Of a stretch of 64,000 nucleotides of DNA, positions 45,946 to 56,881 are shown piece after piece. The stretch covers positions 69,772,260-69,836,259 of the forward strand of contig CM042032.1 in the NCBI GenBank assembly GCA_023525975.1, written 5' to 3'. Both the position numbers and the translations under genes were made by a program. The stretch is from Smallanthus sonchifolius (lineage: Eukaryota; Streptophyta; Magnoliopsida; Asterales; Asteraceae). How positions within the stretch are numbered: position 1 is the stretch's first letter; the number at the start of each line of letters is the position of its first letter. Under the pieces are notes generated by a model. It worked only from the letters and a program-made list of their open reading frames with translations. It did not search any database and was not told the origin of the DNA.

Positions 45946-45954
45946 ACCCTAGAC
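45946..45954 (+). promoter_or_regulatory. Telo-box AAACCCTAG upstream of exon 1
   Basis: AAACCCTA, a motif typical of plant translation-machinery promoters and leaders, lies about 20 bp before the ATG. The same motif precedes the alternative exon at 47637-47645. Confidence 0.6.
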
Positions 45955-45971
45955 CTCCATTCTGTCAATCA

Positions 45972-48900
45972 ATGGATCCCCGCCGTGCACCTCGCACCGT
46001 CATCGACCCTAAAGTCCGTCAAGTCGGATTCTTCGCTCCACCAGACCGCTCTCAATCAGTTCCCCTATCACAATCCTCCAATTCCCCCTCATCTCCTCCA
46101 CTATCCGACCTCTCTCCCTCCGGCAACTCACTCTCTCCGGTCATGATTCCACCTCCTCGTCATCTCTCCGATCTATCCTCTCTTCCAATCACAGCTGGAT
46201 TGCCTCCGACTCGTTTATCACCACCGGTTCACCGTTTCTCCGGTGAGTCCGTCGTTCCGATTGGCAGTTACAATCCGTCGGAGTTTGCGTCGCCGTCGGT
46301 TGGCGATTTATTCGAGGACAAGAATGCACGGTCGCCTGGGCCGCGGCGGAGTCGTGGAGGTGGTGGTTCTGCGAAGATTGCGTCGTCTTTGCCCGCCGGT
46401 GGTTTTGAGCTGCCTCCGGAAGTGAAACCGAAGAGCTTGACCACCGTTTCGGTTGTCAGCAACTTGCGACCTAATGTGACTGGTATATATGCATGTAATT
46501 GTCTTAATATCTACATTGCTATATGTTATCTCTCCATAGGACATATTTGATAATTAGCAAACAGAATCAATTGATTAGTTGTAATGAAGTGTGATGAATA
46601 AGATAAGATAGTGTTTGGATGTGCTTTGCTTCTTGAAGCTATCACTTTTGATTATTAAGGAAGAAATAGATGATGCAAGGGTAAAATACTTGATTTTGTT
46701 CTACCATTTAGTACCACTTTTGTTGAAGCTAATATCAAAGTAATTATTTGGATAATTTGATCCCTAATTACCTGTTAATCATAAGTATACGTGCCCACAC
46801 ACTATGTATTGAACTATTGATTATCGGATTTTAAAATGTAAATCCGAACATCCCTTTGTGTAGTATAGCATGAAGATCAAACTTGTTAGTTGTTTTGGAC
46901 AAGCATGTATATAAAATAAATTGGTAATATAAAGTTAATGTAGGGGATATTATTGAAATCATTGCCTTTACTTTTATTATGTAGTTGTGTAATATGTGTC
47001 GTGATCTTGTTGCATATCTGCTTAGAATATATCATATCTAAATTCTCACTTTTTCATTGGGTGAATACATAAACTAATAAACATTAAGCATTTGAATCAG
47101 AATCAAAACCGTCACTTCTGCATTTGCAACATTGTATGGTTGACCCTACAAGGTAAAAGATAGGGATAACGGCAACAATATTCAAGTTGAACTTAACGAA
47201 TGACTGCTTATGGTTCTTTTTTGTTGTTCTTTCGATCTGATTCATTCACTATATTCTTGCCAGAGACTGTATTTGTATGGCCTTTTGCTATGATCATTTG
47301 GAGCAAATGCATCTCTGTTTGTCCATCGAATACCTAAATAACATTAGCTATTTCAGATGCAAAACCTGTGTTCTCATAAATTTATACGTCAGCGAAATCT
47401 GTTTACATGCATTGAACCTTGATTTATCTATCGCTTGTCCGATTTCTAGGCTGACCAATATGATAGGTCAATTTCTTTTTGTCGTTAACGGTCTAGTGTA
47501 TGTATAAGTATAACAGTAGAAGAAATGTCACGTGCATAGCTTGTGTTTTGAAGATTTGTCTGGAAATTATCGTCGCTGTCGCGCTTTGACTTTGTTGAAC
47601 ACCCCCAAAGCTTATGTCCTTGAGCTCAAATTCCTCTAAACCCTAGATCATCATAATCTGCTATGGAATCGCGTCCTCCGCGTTGTGCAGCTTTTGTCCC
47701 AAACGTTCGGCAGGTTGGGTTCTTTGCCTCTTCTGATCATTATCATTCGGACAAAATTTCTCCTTCATCTTCATCCCGGTTATCTCGCTCTCCTGTCATG
47801 ATCTACCCTGCACGCCATGTGCCCTGCTCTTCTGGTCCCAATGATTTTGAATCTTCTGTTTTGGATGAAGGTCGGTTAGTTAAAACTGGAAATTTTGTTT
47901 CCTCTGAACCTCGCGTTCTATTTGACTTTGTGTTGATGAAGCCGTCTATAACAATGATCAATGGTATGCAGATTTTGTATTTCCACATTAATAAAAAGTT
48001 TAAAAGGTAATATAGTGATTATCAATTCCATTAAGATTGGCAACGTGAGTGTTGTAAGTTGATATAGGATCTATCATAGAATTCGATAAATAAGAACATG
48101 CATTTTTGGTATTTTTTTAGAAAATCCAAGTGAAAAGCGTGATTTGTGATACATTATGTATTTAAAGAGGGATGAATATGTTATGTGTTTAATTGACTTC
48201 GAAATGTAGTGTTTGACCTTTCACATCATGTTTCATGCCTTGTGAATATTTGACCTTCATTAAAATTTAAAGTTGAAGATCTATGAGCTGAAGTATTTTC
48301 CATTGTCACATTTTGTTCTTTGTGATCCGGTTTTATGACTAACACATATATTCTCAGAAAAAGTTGGGGAAAAATCCATTGAATCTCAGGATGGAAGCGG
48401 TGCAAACTCAAAACAGCCATTGAAAGAGAAGACATCAAAGGCTGAAAGACGTGCTCTTCAGGAAGCCCAACGAGCAGCGAAAGCTGCTGCAAAAGGTGAG
48501 CCCTGTTTTACTACTTCCATTACCTTTTATCTAATTTAGCTTTTGAAGGATTAAGTTTGGTCACCCTCCCTCCAATATATCAGTTTGCTATTCTCTACAT
48601 GTTAGGAATCAGAGTCGGTAACGCAGCGGAATCACACACACGCACAATCAATAAACAGAAAAAGAAGAGACACGAGAGATTTATAGTGGTTCAGCCCCGA
48701 TTGGCCTACGTCCACTTTGCAACTAGGGTTTAATCTTATTAGGTGCTCAAGTAATACAATTACATCAGGGATATATTTATAAGACTAGAATTAGGGTTAC
48801 TAATTAGGAAATAACTTAATCAGCAAGTCAATGGGCTAAACAGCCCTAAAGGGCAGCGCCACCCTCATGCTGACCCAACAGCCGCAAAACAGGCCCAAGG

Positions 48901-51900
48901 CCCTGTTGTTGTCGGCAGCCCAAATCAGCCCAGGCCCACTGGGCCCAGTCCGGCCCAATAAGCCTTCACACACAACAATCTCCCACTTGAAGGCTTTGCT
49001 CAATCCACAAACACCATCCAAGTAATCCCTGATCCAGTAATTCCAGTATCCTTCATATCCAAAGTCTCCCGAGCCTTCAGTTCCCATAAACAAGCTCAGA
49101 CTTCATCAATTTTCCCCTAGTTGCAACCCCCCTTCTCATCATGTACATGAAAGGGCAGTTGAAGCTTCCCCGAGCTCCAACTCATTCTCTAGCTCAACTG
49201 GTTTGCACGATCCACCAGTTCCAGAGATAACCCGAGAACCACCACTCTCCTCCTTTAGCAAGACTTCCATAGGAGAGATTTTCACAGTCGGACTACCGGT
49301 CTTCAAAACCCAACGTTGTTTTGTAACTGTACCCAGAACACGCCCCGTGCTCCCACTGTCACCAAACCCCTGACCCGGTTTTGACCTTCGACCCCGCTCA
49401 GCTTGAATCACCTTGGCACCAGGTTCACCTCTTGCAAATTGAACCTTCTTTCGCCCCTTTGATTCAGCGAACCTAACTTTGTTTTGAGGGACGGTCATAC
49501 TTCCCTCAGCAGGTACCTCCACCATGTATAAACAACCTATCCTGTTTCCACGAGCAATTACCAGATTACCTTTAGTTACTTTCCACTTGCCTCCACCAAA
49601 CCTTACTTCTAGTCCCTGTTTATCCTGACAGAGATAAGCTTGCTCTTCAAAGCTGGAATAACCCTGACATTCTTCAAGTTCCATGTGGTTCCCAAAGAAG
49701 TAACCAAATTCACGTCACCCATGCCCGTAACATCAAGAACATCACCATTAGCTATTCGTACCTTCCCAAAGTTACCAACCTTTAAATTCTCCATCGTCTC
49801 CCCGCTGTGCATCGCGTGAAACGAAGAACCAGAATCCATAACCCAAGAATCTGTAGAAGACTCTACACAGCAAACCAAAACATCATCATCAGATTCCTGA
49901 ACCGTGTTTACCTGCCTTTTGCCCTCATTCTTCCCAGACTCTTCCTTATTCCTTCCTGGACACTGACTTTTCACATGTCCAAACTCATTGCAGCTCCAGC
50001 ATTTCACATTCTTCCGAGCTCTAGACGAACTCCTTCCCCTACTCCCACTGCTCCAGTTATTTTCCCTTCCTCTGCCCACATTGAATATACCGGAAGACGA
50101 AGATCCTCCACTAGTGTTCCTCCGACGAATATCCTCACCCAGAATACTATCCCGGACCACGCTAAACTTCAAATTCCCAGCTCCACCAGAATTAGTGATC
50201 GCCGTCACATAACCTGACCAGCTGTCAGGCAAAGGGGATAACAGTATCGCAGCTTGAGTATCATCATCAAGTTTTGTCCCAACGGTCGATAGCCTAGACA
50301 AAATTGAATTTATATTATTTATGTGATCAGGCACCGAGCTTCCCTCATTCATCCTCATCATGAATAACTTCCTCAACAGGAACACTCTATTACCGGCAGA
50401 CGGCTTTTCATACATGTTTGACAGAGCTGTCATCATACCATAAGCCGTGGTTTCCTCTTTGATATTGAACGCTACGCTCCTCGTCAAAGCCAGTACAATC
50501 TTACATCTCGCCTTTTTGTCCTTAGTGTTCCAAACCACTTCGTCAGCCTTACTCATTCCATCCGGTTTTTCTGCCAATACCATCTCCAAATCGTTTTCAC
50601 TGAATAACGCCTCTATTTGCATCTTCCACCATGCAAAATCAGTCCCGTTAAACTTTTCGATTCGAATTTTCCCGTCTTCAGCCATTGCAAACGAGAATCA
50701 GAAAAAACCAAAATTAAGAAAGTCCACCAACCGAAGTCAAGCAACCTCCAAAGAAACCCTAAACCCTGAAACACCCGAACCGGCGCTTCACCTGCAAAAC
50801 CCGTGACCAGCAGCAACTTCAAGGGTCCAAAACAGGAAACCCTAATCACAAATCACCCCCAAATCAGTCCCGAACAACCCCTTCTTCAGCGACCGAAACA
50901 GACACAGCAGCAGCAAACAGCACGGAATCAGCCCAAATTTTTTTTTTCTTTTCTAAAATCACTGTTCACTCCGGAAACACTGTTCACGCCGGAAAAGTAC
51001 TGTTCACGCCGGAAAGTACTGTAGCGGCGGTACTGTAGCAGCAGATCCGAACAGCCTCTCGAACACAGCCTCTCCTACCCTTTTTCTCGATCGAAACCCA
51101 TGCAAACCGTGTGTAAACAACGAGCCAAAGCTCTGATACCAGTTGTTAGGAATCAGAGTCGGTAACGCAGCGGAATCACACACACGCACAATCAATAAAC
51201 AGAAAAAGAAGAGACACGAGAGATTTATAGTGGTTCAGCCCCGATTGGCCTACGTCCACTTTGCAACTAGGGTTTAATCTTATTAGGTGCTCAAGTAATA
51301 CAATTACATCAGGGATATATTTATAAGACTAGAATTAGGGTTACTAATTAGGAAATAACTTAATCAGCAAGTCAATGGGCTAAACAGCCCTAAAGGGCAG
51401 CCGCCACCCTCATGCTGACCCAACAGCCGCAAAACAGGCCCAAGGCCCTGTTGTTGTCGGCAGCCCAAATCAGCCCAGGCCCAGTCCGGCCCAATAAGCC
51501 TTCACACCCAACACTACATGCTTTGTTCTTCCACTTGTACTTCACAGTAATCAGTTTAGACTGCATGGCAAAAAGATGAATTGGGATTCTGATCATCTAG
51601 TGTTGAAATAATCTTATTGGTGGAGGTAAAAGGTCGCTAAAAGAAAACTGACTAATAATTGAGATAAAAGCAGTTACTGATGGCTGATGCTGATTCTTTA
51701 TGCCACTATAATTACTTTGATAACACATGTCTAATCATCCCCTAATATTTGCACATGTGACCCATCCATGTGCACCTTTGTCCTTCGATATCTAATTATG
51801 AATTGATTCGAGACCCTTACATGTATTTCCACTCAGAGATGAGAGTACTCTTTAGTAATTTGGAATTAGTAAACCTTAAAACCCAAAATCATCATTGTTT

Positions 51901-53976
51901 ATGCACATAGTACAAGTGTACTATGCAATGATATTTTGGTAATTTACTCAAACTTTAGGGTTTTTTTTTCTAAGTCTAGTTTCATTTTTTACTTTTTAAC
52001 CCTCAAGTTTAGCTATAGGTTACTTTATACCCTATATTTTCTTTTTTTTATTCTACAACTTCTAAAATATTATATTTATAAAATCCAAATTTATACATGT
52101 TTATTTTTATTGACGTTTTTTCCGCTGCGACGTGCTTATTTTTATCAACGTTCCGACGTCAATTTTTAACGCCTTCGTTTTTAACATAAAGTTCTAAATA
52201 TTATCAATGACCTTGCCGCAACGCACGGGTTTGCAACGGTTTTGTTTTTTTGTAAAAAGTTTCAAATGTTATCAACGACGTCCGGTTTTAGTTTTTCTTA
52301 TATAAAATTACGTATGTTATCAACGCCTCCTTCAACGCGCGGGTTTTCGGCGACGTTTGGACGTTACTTTTTTTCACGGTTTTACGCCCCCTCCGCAATG
52401 TGGCGTTTCTTCATTTTAATATAAAGTTTTGAATGTTAGCAACAACGTCTAGGTTTGGTTTTTCTTATATAAAGTTGCGTATGTTATCAACTTCTCTTTC
52501 AACACGCGAGTTCAGGCAACGTCTCGATGTTAATTTTTTTCACGGCTTTGCGCCCCCGCCTCAACACGGGGGTCTTATTACTAGTTTATACTTAATTAGA
52601 GAAGGAAGTTAGTTCAACAATTTATACTAGCTCAATTATGAATTCAATTCCGCTTTATGTGTGTATTTATCTCCATTTTTCTTTTTTTTCCCTGTGCACT
52701 AAACATTTTATCCTTGTTTTTACATTCTTTTTTCCTATCTCTTTCTATGCGAGTACTAGAACTACTTATCATAGATCCTTATCCCTAGCTTATGTTATTC
52801 TATCAGAAGTGGTAAATGAGAAATGGGCAAGAGAGATGCTAGAAAGAAAATAAAAATAAGAGCTAAAACCATTCTGATAGCTGACTTCTTTCAATCATGT
52901 TTTTGTTGTCATGGTAGAGAAGAACAGGGATGTCAGTCAATGCAATCTCAAATTTTGTATAAATGGGTTTGATGTTTGAAAGAAACTGGGAAACTACTTC
53001 TTTTCATTATTTTTACGGAGAGGAGTTCTATATATTTTTCTCTATTACAGATTAAGTGGTTTGATTTATTTTTTGTACTATGAGCATCTTGAAGACTTCA
53101 ATCTTTAAAGTGTTCTGTTTTTGAAATGGAGCTATTGGGTGAATGTTAGGTCTAAGAGTGGTTAATCGACATGTTAGTTTTCTCAAGTTTTGAGAGAAAG
53201 AAGATAAAAAAGTATAGCTAGAAGACCGTAGAAGGAAGTGAAGGTGTCATATTATACACACACACACACACCGCGTAAGCACTTTACGTAGAGTGTTATG
53301 TTTTAATTATTTTCCGTGTTCTCAAGTTTGAGCAACCGGGAAAGAAAGCTAACAGTTTTGTAATTGTAAATTAGGTTAATTTTAGGTCAAGACTAGTATT
53401 GTCATCAAAAGAATTTTTAAAGCCTTTTCCTTCCACATTTTGTAAGGTAAGTTCTGAAAAGAAAATTAGCCAAGACGTTCCCTGTGGTTCTTTGTTCTCT
53501 CTTATTAAAAACCTCACCAAACTTTTAGAATCTATTTGTTTCTTTCCAAATCTTTCCTGTCCAGATGAAATCCGGTAATATTGTGGATGATTTGGTTTAA
53601 AAGTAGTTCTTTGATTGCTATTCTTGGCTATGCAGTCAATATCGGCGATATATCGGTTATCGGTCCTATGCAAAAATATCGGTCCCAATATTATCGGTGA
53701 TATTTACCGAGATATCGCCGAGATTTTGATTCCATAATATCGGTTCTCACTGAGTTTCTCGGTTTACTAATCTTGGCCCTTTTTTTAACATTTTTCCGCC
53801 CCAAAGCCCATTCCCCTTTAAAAATGTTGGCCCAATGCCTTGTACCCATAGCCAAAACCATCGAAGTAAATGCCCTAACTCCCTAATACACCCACATTCG
53901 CACTTAGCACACCTACTAGATCATGTTTCTAATATAAAATATTGACACTTTTTAGTTTTGACTTTTGATTTGACTA

Positions 53977-54025
<49 letters not shown>

Positions 54026-56840
54026 TTTATGCATGATATAAAAATTACTGATATCCCACCGCGAGAACCGATATCTCAAATAGATATTTTTCCGCATTAA
54101 CTGCATAGATTCTTGGACATGGTCTACGATTATTTTGGTCCAATCATTGGTGTATACTTCTCTGTGTTTAAAAAAGCGCCGTGAGGCGCTGCCTTAAGCG
54201 CGAGGCGCCCGACAAAACGCCTCAAATAGGTGAGGCGCCCGAGATACATGAAGCGCTCTGAGGCGCCGCCTCAGGCTTGAAGCGCGAGGCGAGGCGCCGC
54301 TTCATGTATTTTCATGTCTTTTAGCTTTAAATCAGTTGGGCTTGGCCCATCATTTAAACCAATTTGGGCCTAAATATGTAGTTGAGCTTAACTTGTGAGA
54401 CTGTGACCAATTTAAATAACCCTAAATCAGGCCTGTAACCATATTTGGGCTTATCCTGTGAGGCTGTGACCAATTTATGAATGTTTAATTATGTTCTAAG
54501 CTTTTAACTTCTAAGTATTAAAGTATGTTTTGTGTTTTTATGATTAAGAAGTGATGTGTGTCATGCATAATACATTTTTTATAATTTTTTTAGTTTTAGC
54601 GCCTCGCATACGTGAAGCCCTCGCCTCGCGCCTGTGGCGTGGCGCCTCGGATTTTGGGACCGAAACGCCTCGCCTCGCGCTTTTTTAAACCAAGATACTT
54701 CTGTTCAGATGAAGAAAACCTATATGCATACTCTCTCGGTCTCATGAAAATAAGAGCACTTTTCTATTGGGATATCTTTTGTAAATTACTAATTTTGTAT
54801 GGTATCATTTTAATAGAAATTACTTGCTTACCTGTTCTCATTGTTACAAAAAAAGATTGATAATATGATATGGATCTACATCATTATTTTTTGTCATGAT
54901 TGAAAGGTATGACGTTCTTTCTAAACTGTGTTTGGTAGTAATTTTTTAATGGGACCTAGAAAGTGTTGTATTTTTTTTAATTTCTCTAATATTTGTGTTT
55001 CTGCAATTGGTTGGCTCTATCTAGTTTATATTATTAAATGAATTTAAGTGGAAATAACTTGGTTTTTCTTGGCCTTATCGTACGAAACACGCTTTGGTTT
55101 CAAATTCTACATATGATTTGTGTAATTACCCGGCTAATCCTTGCCATTAATCATCTCGTGATCTATATCTGAATCTTTGAATCACTATGGCACAATGAAG
55201 ATAGTTTTCTCATGTGTATATGGTTTTATTTATTATCGAGCAGGAGGAAATGGGGTAGCAAACATAAAAACAGGTAAAGCCAACAGTGTTCAAAAGAAAG
55301 ATAATGCATCTGTTGCAGCACCCTCTGAGAAACGGCTAGCTGATCATAAAGATAAAGATAGAAAGAAAGACGCCCCTCATCCACGAATGCAGTTTGATGA
55401 TGCAACACGTGTGGAGAAAGCTAAAAAGCGTGCAATTGTAAAACAAACTGAGGTCAGGAATAGAGTCGAGCTTTTTAGGCATCTACCTCAATATGAACAT
55501 GGAACAAAGCTTCCTCATCTTGAATATAAGTTTTTCAGTCTCAATTCCAATTCAGTTCACCCTGCAGTTTACAAGGTACTTTCTTCCAACTTCACTATGT
55601 AATTTCTTACTCTCAAAACTCGAATAGTGTGTTCCTTGTTGAATTATGACTCCATAGTGCATGCCTTTGAATATATACATAAATAAATACATACATACAT
55701 ATACAATATATATGTGTGTGTATATTATATATTGTGTGTATATATATGTATGTATAGATCTGGATCCAGCGATCCTTTGAGAAGTCTTTTTACCATGAGA
55801 AGACATTTCTTCACTAAATTTGTTAAATTGATTCCCGATTTTACATTTTAAATGGATTAACATAATTGTGAATTGAAGTATAGTTTGTAACTTCGATTCG
55901 TATTATATATATACACATATATACAGAGGAAGGTTCCCCTAAAAAGTGGCTTTTGCCTAAAAAGTGGCTTTTGCCTAAAAAGCATAGGAAGCAAAGAGAG
56001 TGTGCCACGTGTACGATACCGATTCCATGGCCAAGGGGTATTTGCGTCATTTATGCGCGCAGAAAACAACACAGTTATATGACCATAAGCTGTGCTGGTT
56101 TAACATTTACAACTGTGCTGTTATATTATATAGGTAGAATTACATATATCCCCATATTTTCAATCCTAATTACATGTATACCCAACCCAAAACTTAAATT
56201 ACATATATCCCCCTCTTTTATAAAATTACCCTTTTAACCTTACAAGAAATACGACTATTCTTATTCCATCGATCCCAACCCTAACCTTCTGATTCCCGCT
56301 TCCGATCGATTCCAACATCTAGCGTCGCTTCTGATCGATTCCATCATCCAGTTGGCTATATATGTAATTAATGAAGGGGGTATACGTAAATAATTTTTTT
56401 TGAGTTGGGTATATATATAATTAATGATGTTTTAAGGGGATATATGCAATTTCCCCTATTATATAACTGTACTGGTTAATAACCAACACAACTTTTGCGG
56501 AGTGGATTACGTCTTTTAAAAAGAAATGTTTTTTTTTAAAAGATATAGCAATACTATACTAAAATTAAAGATATCAAAATGCTTGATTTTAAGGTGTAAT
56601 TTGTTTTTTTAAAAATAATGTTGTATAAAAAAGTTATTTGAGTTTAAAAAAGATGGTGGAACTATGCTTAATGGTAAAGGAAAGTCAACACAAGGGCAAA
56701 ATCTCTATTTTACCCTTCTAGCCATTAATTAACTTCTAAATCAATCTTAGCCATTAGCTTAGTTTGATCAAAGGCTTAAAACACTTCCTACACTTTTTAG
56801 GGAAAATGGACTTTGTATTTGAACCTTCCTCCAAATATAC

Positions 56841-56881
<41 letters not shown>

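Larger units (their letters stand above)
48600..51513 (-). mobile_element. Non-autonomous copia element, gag only (2914 bp), in intron 2
   Basis: LTRs lie at 48600-48977 (3' LTR) and 51144-51513 (5' LTR), with the duplication CTACA at 48595-48599 and 51514-51518. Next to the 5' LTR is the initiator-tRNA-Met primer site TGGTATCAGAGC (minus strand), and next to the 3' LTR the polypurine tract AGTGGGAGAT. Only gag, the start of protease and a pre-integrase piece remain; integrase, RT and RNase H are absent. The LTRs are nearly identical (mainly a 9-bp and a 1-bp indel), so the insertion is recent. It sits antisense inside eIF2B delta. Confidence 0.93.

Noticed and set aside
45774..45971. Upstream extension of the eIF2B delta frame
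   Set aside because: The extra 66 codons start within the SINE and lack similarity to the alternative exon; the ATG at 45972 matches MxxR...VRQVGF of the second first exon.
55552..56072. Minus-strand frames with repeated FLGKSH residues
   Set aside because: They arise from the 18-bp direct repeat in a MITE and from TA-rich sequence.
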